The translations under genes and the position numbers were made by a program. Positions 18,816-26,594 of a stretch of 48,620 bases of DNA are shown piece after piece. Source of the stretch: Pontibacter harenae (lineage in GTDB: Bacteria; Bacteroidota; Bacteroidia; Cytophagales; Hymenobacteraceae); contig NZ_JAJJWH010000035.1 in NCBI RefSeq assembly GCF_020907245.1, positions 1 through 48,620 of the forward strand. Direction: 5' to 3'. The notes under the pieces are model-generated. The model did not search any database. It saw only the letters and a list, made by a program, of their open reading frames with translations, and was not told the origin of the DNA. The first letter of the stretch is position 1. Each line of letters opens with the position of its first letter.

Positions 18816-19433
18816 TTAAAAATGAATATCTTGAAAACTATGGATGTAACGGCAATTATTTAATGCAGCATTATTATAACCAAAGAATACTATCGAGTTG
18901 TTTTCAGCAGCTGCATAGTCATTGATAGAATCCCCTATTAAAACTGTCTCTAGGTTATCGTATTTGTAATTGTTCATCAATTCCGCTATAAGTGTATCTT
19001 TAGGTGTAGGAGAACCATGAACTGATTTAAAATATTTTTTTAATCCTAATTCCGAGCAAATAAATTGAAGTTCATTTTGATCAGAGCCAGATACTACATG
19101 CATATTGAATCTGGTGTAGTTTGCTTCGATAAAAGCAACGGTATCTTTGATTAGGAGTGTTGGGTTTAATAATTCTGTTCGCATCGCATCAGAGAACTGA
19201 GCTGCTAATATCATAACGGCCTCTTCTGAAATCGGTTCGCATAACAGTTCTTCAAAGAAATACCTTATTTTAACATAACGAGACAACCCTCCATTCAAAT
19301 TATTATATGATATAAGCGCCTGAACTAGTTCTGCTGGGTAATTTTTAAAAATTAATTTAAAACCTTTATCACGAACAGGCATAGAGTCCATGATAACGCC
19401 ATCAAAGTCGAATAAAATATTTTCTATTTTCAA
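18816..19433 (-). CDS. HAD-family sugar-phosphate phosphatase (probable)
   Basis: A 205-residue HAD subfamily I phosphatase. Motif I is FDFDGVIMDS with nucleophile D9 and acid/base D11. An alpha-helical cap lies between about residues 16 and 90, motif II is VVSGSDQ near 113, the motif III lysine is probably in SPTPKD near 142, and motif IV is LIGDSIND near 164. Its place 30 bp after the cytidylyltransferase suggests that it removes phosphate from an ulosonic-acid phosphate before CMP activation, as KDN-9-P or KDO-8-P phosphatases do. A generic phosphoglycolate-type role cannot be excluded. A 170-bp AT-rich gap separates it from the DUF115 gene. Confidence 0.75.
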   Translation of the reverse strand: MKIENILFDFDGVIMDSMPVRDKGFKLIFKNYPAELVQALISYNNLNGGLSRYVKIRYFFEELLCEPISEEAVMILAAQFSDAMRTELLNPTLLIKDTVAFIEANYTRFNMHVVSGSDQNELQFICSELGLKKYFKSVHGSPTPKDTLIAELMNNYKYDNLETVLIGDSINDYAAAENNSIVFFGYNNAALNNCRYIHSFQDIHF

Positions 19434-19463
19434 AGCAAAGGCATTTAATAATCAGATAGTTGC

Positions 19464-20165
19464 TTATTTAGAATTAACTGAAATTTCATAAATAGCTGCT
19501 GCTAATTCAAAATCATCCATCCAATCAATATCAAAAGATTTTATTTTAGGTAATTCGTATAAAAAAGGCATTTTGCCTATTCTGTCATTATATTTGATAT
19601 AATTATCTCTACTATTAATAAAGAAAGCGTGATTCAGTTCATAAAATGGCTTTATATCTTGAGTACGCGGCCATTTGATATTGCTCCTATCAAGGTTTAA
19701 AAAGCCATTATTTTCAGCATCCCAAAGATATTCGTGTTTTTTTGATACACTCATCATACTATCAAACTCATTTTCTAACAAATTTTTTTGATAGCTTATA
19801 AGTGCTTTTGCATAATCTTCTTCAGTAACAAAAGGAGACGTAGTATGTACCCAAAAAATATGTTCCGCATCAGTAACAGTAGGAACATAATTAATTAAAT
19901 CATCAAGCTTAGTTGAGGATAGACATAAATGTTCAGGCCTTTCAATTATATTTATACGATTAGATTCAAAAGATTTAGCAATTTCTTTTGTTCTAGGATC
20001 ATTTGTTGAAACAATTATTTCATCAATACCATTAACTTTTAATAATTGTTTAATTTTCAAACCCAAAATTCCATTTTCCTCTATACTAAACTTCCTAGTA
20101 TTTTTGTCAATCACCCTTTCGCTTCCTTTTCTAGTGGGAAGAAAAAACACTACCTTCTCGTTCAT
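19464..20165 (-). CDS. Acylneuraminate-type cytidylyltransferase
   Basis: A 233-residue member of the CTP_transf_3 family (NeuA/KdsB-like), expected to join CMP from CTP to the anomeric hydroxyl of a 2-keto-3-deoxy sugar acid. The nucleotide loop is FFLPTRKGSERVIDKNTRKF (residues 7-26). HTTSPFVTEEDY near 108 replaces the usual Q-ATSP motif, and IDWMDDFELAAAI near 213 holds the C-terminal acidic metal site. The conserved loop so close to the start supports the ATG at 20165, although this overlaps the end of the aldolase gene by 35 bp. It could accept sialic-like, KDO-like or a novel ulosonic acid. No NeuB- or KdsA-type synthase is in the window. Confidence 0.82.
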   Translation of the reverse strand: MNEKVVFFLPTRKGSERVIDKNTRKFSIEENGILGLKIKQLLKVNGIDEIIVSTNDPRTKEIAKSFESNRINIIERPEHLCLSSTKLDDLINYVPTVTDAEHIFWVHTTSPFVTEEDYAKALISYQKNLLENEFDSMMSVSKKHEYLWDAENNGFLNLDRSNIKWPRTQDIKPFYELNHAFFINSRDNYIKYNDRIGKMPFLYELPKIKSFDIDWMDDFELAAAIYEISVNSK

Positions 20166-21711
20166 ATAATAAAGAATAAATTGAGTTTACGGTTAATCCT
20201 TGATATTGTGTTGGTGTCAAAGAGACAAGATCTTTTCCAAAATACTCTTTGAAACAAGTAAAGAGTACTTCATTCTCATTGGCAAGCATTCTTTCAAGCT
20301 GAGTAACTGGTACCTCTTGGTACCCGTCATATCCCACAAAAAATATTTCTTCAGCTTTTAGATCAATAGCAGCCTGTAATGCCAGTACAGTATGAGAATC
20401 TGTTAGTTTATTTGTGAAATCTACCTTATCGAGTTCAAAGCTCCGTTCATAAACATTAGGAGGAATATATGTTCCCATTTTGCGTGGAAAAGGAGGAAGA
20501 ATACATTTTCCTACAAAATCCCCTAAATCTTTGAAAACCCGTTCCAGCCGATGCCCTTCATTTCCAACAAGGCAGAAGTATTGATCAACATTTATTCCAC
20601 TATAAAATGATGCATTTTTAGAGCTAGCATGAATAATACATATATTTTTATCGGCTTCAATATACTGCCTTACTGCCTTAGCATGATCAACAGCATTTTT
20701 GCCTCCACCAATTATAGCTACTTTCGTGAAAGACTTCGAAGGTTTGAACTTAGGTAGCTGCTCATTATCGATTAGTTTATCCTTCTGATTTTGTAATGCT
20801 CTTATTATACTATTGAATGAATAGAAACGAGCGGTTACCCATTCCATAACATCCTTTTGAGGTAAGGAATTAGAGCCAGAAATCATGTATGGTAAATTTG
20901 TCCCCCATTGATGCTTAGCTAATAAACCCTGAAATGCGTTTACTGCATTTCCGACTGCATTGAAATCTACTCTCAACTCATATTTAGAATTTAAAACACT
21001 AAGTAATAGTTCAGTTTTAAGATTTCCCGCCCCTCTTCCCATTCCTAGTACAGTTGAATCAACTATGTCTGCTCCATGTTCAATGGCTGTAATTGAGTTA
21101 ATTAAAGCTAACTCCAAATTATTATGTCCATGAAAACCAATCTTACATTTTGAATTCTGTTTAATAAGGGAAATTGTTTCAATAACGTCGCTTGGATAAA
21201 CGCCACCATAGGAATCAACCATGTAAAAATAATCCACAATTCCATCAAGCTTTTGTAGTTCATCGAAAAAGCCAACGTACTCCTTCCACTTTGACATGTA
21301 CATTACATTGAATCCAACTTCGAAACCCATTTCCTTAATTCTTGCTGCCAATAACAAAGCATGAGCTATGTTTTGTGGGTCTATTGCCATCCGAATCATA
21401 TGCACAAGCCCCTTTACAGGTAGCAAAAGGTTATTGAGATATTCAAGTTTTGTATCTTTTTCGTTCAAGATTAGAACTAACTTCTTTTCAGACAGTTCTC
21501 TTATATATTCTAGTTCGTATATAGGACAGTAAAAATACTTTCCTAAATACCCTTTCTTCGGAATGCTACGGTAACCTACTTCAAGGTATTCAATTGGAAG
21601 TTGATTTATAGAAGACACATACTGCTCCACAAGGGCTTTATCAAAATCCCAGTTAGTATAATACCCTCCGTCTCTTAAAGTACAATCAAGTATTTTTATA
21701 TTAAGGCCCAT
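20131..21711 (-). CDS. DmpG-like class II aldolase fused to a DUF115-like domain
   Basis: A 526-residue two-part protein. Residues 1-300 are an HMGL-like TIM barrel close to 4-hydroxy-2-oxovalerate aldolase: DCTLRDGG (9-16), YMVDSYGGVYPSD near 163, metal-binding FHGHNN with H194 and H196 (the third ligand is probably D14), and GMGRGAGN (223-230). Known relatives cleave or form C-C bonds between pyruvate and an aldehyde. Residues 330-526 carry IIGGGKNA and LALQAAIDLKAEEIFFVGYD, matching the DUF115 protein at 17758. The catalytic His after LRDG in DmpG-type enzymes is replaced by Tyr here (RDGGYY). Context suggests condensation of pyruvate with a sugar aldehyde to make an ulosonic acid. It follows the ABC exporter by 28 bp. 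Confidence 0.78.
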   Translation of the reverse strand: MGLNIKILDCTLRDGGYYTNWDFDKALVEQYVSSINQLPIEYLEVGYRSIPKKGYLGKYFYCPIYELEYIRELSEKKLVLILNEKDTKLEYLNNLLLPVKGLVHMIRMAIDPQNIAHALLLAARIKEMGFEVGFNVMYMSKWKEYVGFFDELQKLDGIVDYFYMVDSYGGVYPSDVIETISLIKQNSKCKIGFHGHNNLELALINSITAIEHGADIVDSTVLGMGRGAGNLKTELLLSVLNSKYELRVDFNAVGNAVNAFQGLLAKHQWGTNLPYMISGSNSLPQKDVMEWVTARFYSFNSIIRALQNQKDKLIDNEQLPKFKPSKSFTKVAIIGGGKNAVDHAKAVRQYIEADKNICIIHASSKNASFYSGINVDQYFCLVGNEGHRLERVFKDLGDFVGKCILPPFPRKMGTYIPPNVYERSFELDKVDFTNKLTDSHTVLALQAAIDLKAEEIFFVGYDGYQEVPVTQLERMLANENEVLFTCFKEYFGKDLVSLTPTQYQGLTVNSIYSLLYEREGSVFSSH

Positions 21712-21739
21712 GTAGGAAAAATATTATGAATTTATTCTT

Positions 21740-23023
21740 TTATTTAACAAGTTTCCAATCTAAAATATTTGCTATAAGTCCTGCTCGAAAAGCAGCAAAA
21801 GACTTATTTGTAGGGTCAAATGATACTTCTTCAGTATGAAACACTATTGCTTTATCTACTGCATCTATATCATAAAGCCTAAGTTTACTAAGTCTAACGT
21901 TTACACTGTACTTACCTTTTTTTAAAGGGTATGGTAATTTCACTCTATAGGTAAATTCACCAATTTCCTGGTGGTCTAAAACCGATTCGTCCACATCTGA
22001 AAGCATAGAGTAAAACAGCATCATTCCATCTTTCTCAATCTGCACCATGGGTGAAAAACCCATAGTTGAGGAATTTACTTTATAATGAAAATTCAGATAC
22101 ACCTGCTCTAGTACATCATATTCGCCCTTAATAGTGTGGTTATTGTTAGATAACCACACTCTTTTGATGTAGGCAGCCTTTTCAGGCTTGTCTGAGTACG
22201 ACACATCGCTTACAACAGCTAAGGTATCAGTATCAGCGTCATTCATATATAAATCGGCAATATCATGTATGTCTCCTTTTTTTATAAGGTTTCCATGTTT
22301 AAGATAAATACCTTTGTTACATAGTGCTTTAATTGAACCAATATTATGGCTAACAAACAGAACAGTGCGACCTGAGCCAGATACATCCTGCATCTTACCC
22401 AAGCATTTTCGTTGAAATTCATAATCCCCGACTGCCAATACTTCATCAACAATCATTATTTCAGATTCTAAATGGGCTGCAACAGCAAAGGCAAGTCGGA
22501 CATACATTCCTGACGAATAACGTTTTACAGGGGTATCTATATAACGTTCTACTCCAGAAAAGTCAACAATCTCATCGAATTTTCGTTTTATTTCAGTTTT
22601 GGACATGCCTAGAATGGCACCATTTAAAAAAATGTTCTCCCTACCACTAAGCTCAGGATGGAATCCTGTACCTACCTCTAAAAGGCTAGCAACACGCCCT
22701 CTAATCTTTATACTGCCCAGTGTAGGTGCTGTCGTTCGGCTTAACAACTTTAGTAAAGTAGATTTACCTGCACCATTACGGCCAATTATACCAACAGCAT
22801 CACCTTGTTTTACATCAAAATTGATGTCTCTTAGGCTCCAAACATATTCACTATCACCTTTTACTGCACGATTATTCGTTTCTCCAATTTTTAAGTATGG
22901 ATCATTTTTACCTCGTATTTTATGCCACCAGCGGTTAATATCATGTGTGATAGTGCCTGAGCCAAACTCTCCCAACCTATACTGCTTAGACAGGTCTTCT
23001 ACTTTAATTACTGTATTACCCAT
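21740..23023 (-). CDS. wzt: Wzt-type polysaccharide ABC exporter ATPase
   Basis: A 427-residue ATPase. Its N-terminal part has Walker A GRNGAGKST (81-89), the Q-loop region EVGTGFHPELSGREN (116-130, including the Wzt/TagH/KpsT-type signature region), the ABC signature YSSGM (169-173), Walker B IMIVDE (189-194) and the switch His226. Residues from about 265 to 427 form a beta-rich C-terminal domain of the Wzt kind, which in E. coli O8/O9a binds the modified end of the glycan and couples chain capping to export. It pairs with the permease gene 3 bp upstream. The extra domain suggests that a finished chain with a specific terminal group is exported. Confidence 0.9.
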   Translation of the reverse strand: MGNTVIKVEDLSKQYRLGEFGSGTITHDINRWWHKIRGKNDPYLKIGETNNRAVKGDSEYVWSLRDINFDVKQGDAVGIIGRNGAGKSTLLKLLSRTTAPTLGSIKIRGRVASLLEVGTGFHPELSGRENIFLNGAILGMSKTEIKRKFDEIVDFSGVERYIDTPVKRYSSGMYVRLAFAVAAHLESEIMIVDEVLAVGDYEFQRKCLGKMQDVSGSGRTVLFVSHNIGSIKALCNKGIYLKHGNLIKKGDIHDIADLYMNDADTDTLAVVSDVSYSDKPEKAAYIKRVWLSNNNHTIKGEYDVLEQVYLNFHYKVNSSTMGFSPMVQIEKDGMMLFYSMLSDVDESVLDHQEIGEFTYRVKLPYPLKKGKYSVNVRLSKLRLYDIDAVDKAIVFHTEEVSFDPTNKSFAAFRAGLIANILDWKLVK

Positions 23024-23026
23024 AAA

Positions 23027-23878
23027 TTAAACCGTATCCATAAATGATTTTTCTACTTTGTTAAATGTAATTACTCCTATGGCAAGTATTACAATGGTGA
23101 ACAAAGTAGAATATCCTAAATAGCCCCAGTTAAGAAGCCCAGTACCCAAAAAAGCGAATCGAAAAGCTTCAATGATGCCAGACATAGGATTTGCGGCTAT
23201 AAATAACTGATACTTTTCTGGGAGAGTTGAAAGTGGGTATATGACAGGAGACGCATACATTGCTAATTGCACACCAAACGTAACAAGAAACTTCAGATCA
23301 CGATATTTTGTCGTCATAGCCGAGATTAGCATACCGAAACCTAAACCAAGCGCAGCCATGAGCAATATTAATACTGGTACCAATAGAAGGTATAGGTTAG
23401 GTTGAACATTGGCACCTGTCAAAACATAGTACAGCAACAAGAGTATGAGCAGAAAAAGCTGTACGCCAAACTTCAGTAGATTAGACACTACTATTGAAAG
23501 CGGCATAATCATTCTTGGAAAATAAACCTTTCCAAAAATATTTGCATTCTGAATAAAGGTAGTAGAAGTTGTGTTAAGGCACTCAGCAAAGTAGTTCCAA
23601 CTCACAATGCCAGCCATGTAAAATAAAAGAGGAGGCACCCCATTAGTAGAAATACCCGCTATTCTTCCAAATACGATGGTAAATGTGATTGTTGTAAATA
23701 ATGGCTGTATAAAAAACCAGATTGGCCCCAGTATTGTTTGTTTATAAACAGCTACAAAATCTCGGCGTACAAACATCTGCAAGAGATCCCGATAACGCCA
23801 CACTTCTTTAAACTGTAGATCGAAAAGACCCGAATTCGGTTTAATTACCAAAGTCCAGTCTTCTTCCTGTTCTTTCAT
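23027..23878 (-). CDS. wzm: Wzm-type polysaccharide ABC exporter permease
   Basis: A 283-residue ABC-2 family inner-membrane permease. A cytosolic N-terminal stretch ends in the amphipathic YRDLLQMFVRRDFVAVYKQT region. Six hydrophobic helices follow, the first around GPIWFFIQPLFTTITFTIVF and the last around YSTLFTIVILAIGVITF. The short cytosolic C-terminus is NKVEKSFMDTV. It forms the channel for the Wzt ATPase encoded 3 bp downstream and would flip an undecaprenyl-linked glycan to the periplasm. It starts 320 bp after the kinase gene, so it may have its own promoter. Confidence 0.9.
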   Translation of the reverse strand: MKEQEEDWTLVIKPNSGLFDLQFKEVWRYRDLLQMFVRRDFVAVYKQTILGPIWFFIQPLFTTITFTIVFGRIAGISTNGVPPLLFYMAGIVSWNYFAECLNTTSTTFIQNANIFGKVYFPRMIMPLSIVVSNLLKFGVQLFLLILLLLYYVLTGANVQPNLYLLLVPVLILLMAALGLGFGMLISAMTTKYRDLKFLVTFGVQLAMYASPVIYPLSTLPEKYQLFIAANPMSGIIEAFRFAFLGTGLLNWGYLGYSTLFTIVILAIGVITFNKVEKSFMDTV

Positions 23879-24198
23879 TAAAATTGATTATATGTTTCAA
23901 GATAAAAGTAAAGATAAGCCTTTATGCAGCGGACAAACAAATGAAAGCATGATAGATACAGAATCAAAATAAGAATACTTTTAGGATGTAACTAAAAAAG
24001 ACTTATGATTGAGACGCTTTATTGGATTCAAAAATTAAAGCTCTGTGCCTACCTTTGTACCAGGTAAATAATTTGTATAAAAGTGCTATATTTCATTTAT
24101 TTATATTTTTCAACAAATAAGAACTGGTGGCTTCTGATCAGGTAATCAACATTACCATTAAACCGATACTTATCACCAACTGTACCCTATACATACTT
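23879..24198 (-). other. 320-bp gap between the kinase and exporter genes
   Basis: AT-rich, with no open frame that resembles a protein and no convincing terminator hairpin. I found no exact TAnnTTTG element on the minus strand. The length and position suggest a promoter or long leader for the exporter and aldolase genes, but the sequence alone does not show it. Confidence 0.4.
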
Positions 24199-26577
24199 TT
24201 AGAGCTTAAAAAAGCGTTGCCACCATGTTTGCTTCTCATGATCCTCGGCATAATACCCATAGCCATAGCCGTAACCATAACCATAACCGTACCCGTAATT
24301 CAGCTTTTTATAGTCTACGTCGTTAAATAAAATTGCAGTGTTTCTGATCTTGCCTGCTTCGTACTGGTTCTGAATACTCGAGATAAAGCTTTTAAAGGTG
24401 TAATCCTGACGTACCATAAACACATTGACATCTGCTATTTGCATCAACTCCAAGCCATCTGAAATGATACCTACTGGAGGCGTATCCATGATGATATAGT
24501 CATAGCGTGTCTTCACTTCTGCTATAAGTTCGTTCATTTTCTGGCTTAACAACAATTCTGATGGATTCGGTGGAATGTCTCCAGAAGGCAAGATGTATAA
24601 ATGCTCCTGTATTGTCGGGTGTATAACATCAGCCAGGCTTACATATCCAGCTAAATAGTTACTCAAACCTACACTAGTATTGACGCCAAAATCAGTGTTA
24701 TTATTTGGCTTACGCATATCAGCATTCACCAATAGCGTCCGTTCGCCAGAGATGGCAAGAATATAAGCAAGGTTTTTAGCTGAAAAAGTTTTTCCTTCAC
24801 CACTGATGGAGGAAGTAATTACGAAAATTTTTCCACCCTTCGTTTCAGCAGGCATCATAAAACGTAAATTGGAACGTGCCGTTCTGAACGCTTCGGCCAG
24901 TGCCGATTTTGGACTTTGATCTATCAGGTTACGATTTTCTTTTTTATTGTGCCCCACAATACCCAATAAAGGTATGTTTGTAAGACGGGCAATATCATCT
25001 GTAGAAGTTATTTTGTAATTCAGAAGCTCTTTCAGAAAAATAAATCCCGCTGGTAGCATCAAACCAATAAACAAGGCGATTAAGTAGTTCTGACTTGGCT
25101 GCGGAGATATAGCAGCCTTCACAGCAGCTGCATTGACTAATTTTGCATCCGAATTGTTGGCGGCCGTAGAAATACCAGCCTCTGCCCTTTTCTGCATCAG
25201 AAAAACGTACAGACCTTCACTTAACTCATACATACGGTTCAGGTTGATAAACTGCCGTTCAGCTGCAGGTAATCGATTCAAGGTGCTTGTAAACCTGGAG
25301 ATACGTGAATTAATATCTCCCATTGAAATCTGATTGGCACGCTGTAGGTTTCGCACATTTTCAGAAATACCAGCCAAAAGTTCACGAGCACGGGCTCTGG
25401 CAGCCTGTATCTGAGAAATTACAATAGGGTTTTGAGCACTCTCCCCTTTGAGAGCAGCTAACTGCAACTGCACCTCAATCAATTGTTGAATAAGCTGATT
25501 TAAAACAGGATCTTCCACACCAAAGGATGCTGGAGCAACGATGCTTTCCGTCACATCACCAGCTGACACATAGTTACCTAAGTATTCAAAGTATTTGGCA
25601 TTTAAAAGTAACAATGCTCTCTCCTTTTCCAGCTCCTGTATTTGAGTACTAGCCTGTGTGCCTTCATTACTCATCGTCAAGCCTGTATTTTGCTCTTTAA
25701 AGTTCTCCAGTTGAGACTCCACATTTGCCAATGAATCGCTGATCTGCGCTAACTGTATATCAATAAAATCAATTGTATTAAGGGCAGTCCTGTTCTTTTC
25801 CTGTAGGCTTTGTGCAATGTACGTTTGCACATGCTGGTTCAGGAAATCAATTGCTTTTGCCGTGTTGTCACTGGTGGTACTGATCTCCAGAATAGAGGTT
25901 TCTTTTAAAGGAGCTATTGCAAGTCCACCCCTGTATTGCCTAACCAAGTCTTCTGCTTTATTTATTCTAAAGAAAAGGTCTTCAGCTGTATATCTTCCTG
26001 TACCTAGTAGCTGCACCACAAACTTAAATCCATTCAGGTTGATTAATCTTCCAAAATAAAACTTTTGTTCTTTATCCTGCTCTGAAATAGAACCATTTTC
26101 TGAACTTAGTTTGAAAGTTTTGTCATCTAAGATTTCACATTTGATAAGAGCGCCGTAAGGTAAAGTAGATGAAGCAGAATCTATTAGTACCCTAATTGGG
26201 CTTTCATTGTAAATCTCAGTGAATTTGACATTTCCTTCGGCATAATAGGAGACTGTAAAATCCAAATTAGCAATGGTGGCTGCAACCATATCGTTGGACT
26301 TTAGAAGAACAGACTCGTTGTTTAGATTTTTTGCACTGTTAAAAACCTCATTTCCATACAGCATGGCAGCTGGGGAATTAGAAAGATCATTTGGGTCTTT
26401 TACAAGTACTGTGGTGCTCACCTCATAAATAGGCGTAGTATACCTGTTTACCACAAATGCAATAACCAAAGCAAGGGGTATAGTAATAAAAAAAAGATAC
26501 CAATATTGCCTTAACTTCTGAAGTATCAGCTGGATATCGATTAAGCTATCTTGTTGTTGAATAGGTTCTGGTGTCAC
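24199..26577 (-). CDS. wzc: Wzc-like polysaccharide co-polymerase with tyrosine autokinase
   Basis: A 792-residue inner-membrane protein. It has an N-terminal Wzz domain with the first helix at about 31-51 (YWYLFFITIPLALVIAFVV), a long periplasmic coiled coil (about 265-440) and a GNVR-like segment with LPAAERQFINLNRMYELSEG. A second helix is near 495-517, then a cytosolic BY-kinase. Kinase motifs are Walker A SSISGEGKTFSAKN near 585-598, A' NADMRKP near 620 and Walker B IIMDTPP near 697. The tail is a Gly-Tyr repeat (about 761-776) that should be the autophosphorylation cluster. Such proteins control chain length and export with an OPX partner, encoded 17 bp upstream. Confidence 0.92.
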   Translation of the reverse strand: MTPEPIQQQDSLIDIQLILQKLRQYWYLFFITIPLALVIAFVVNRYTTPIYEVSTTVLVKDPNDLSNSPAAMLYGNEVFNSAKNLNNESVLLKSNDMVAATIANLDFTVSYYAEGNVKFTEIYNESPIRVLIDSASSTLPYGALIKCEILDDKTFKLSSENGSISEQDKEQKFYFGRLINLNGFKFVVQLLGTGRYTAEDLFFRINKAEDLVRQYRGGLAIAPLKETSILEISTTSDNTAKAIDFLNQHVQTYIAQSLQEKNRTALNTIDFIDIQLAQISDSLANVESQLENFKEQNTGLTMSNEGTQASTQIQELEKERALLLLNAKYFEYLGNYVSAGDVTESIVAPASFGVEDPVLNQLIQQLIEVQLQLAALKGESAQNPIVISQIQAARARARELLAGISENVRNLQRANQISMGDINSRISRFTSTLNRLPAAERQFINLNRMYELSEGLYVFLMQKRAEAGISTAANNSDAKLVNAAAVKAAISPQPSQNYLIALFIGLMLPAGFIFLKELLNYKITSTDDIARLTNIPLLGIVGHNKKENRNLIDQSPKSALAEAFRTARSNLRFMMPAETKGGKIFVITSSISGEGKTFSAKNLAYILAISGERTLLVNADMRKPNNNTDFGVNTSVGLSNYLAGYVSLADVIHPTIQEHLYILPSGDIPPNPSELLLSQKMNELIAEVKTRYDYIIMDTPPVGIISDGLELMQIADVNVFMVRQDYTFKSFISSIQNQYEAGKIRNTAILFNDVDYKKLNYGYGYGYGYGYGYGYYAEDHEKQTWWQRFFKL
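24250..24297 (-). repeat. Gly-Tyr codon repeat in the kinase tail
   Basis: Sixteen codons near the 3' end of the kinase gene read Y(GY)7Y: nine Tyr and seven Gly as a run of GGN-TAY hexamers. Synonymous third positions vary (GGG, GGT, GGC; TAT, TAC), so this is a conserved amino-acid repeat and not a perfect microsatellite. Gain or loss of a hexamer would keep the frame and change the number of phosphorylatable tyrosines. Confidence 0.9.
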
Positions 26578-26594
26578 GCGTCTGTAGCAAAAAA

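Noticed and set aside
24250..24297. Hexamer run considered as a CRISPR-like or phase-variation microsatellite.
   Set aside because: There are no spacers, units of six keep the frame, and codon variation shows protein-level selection.
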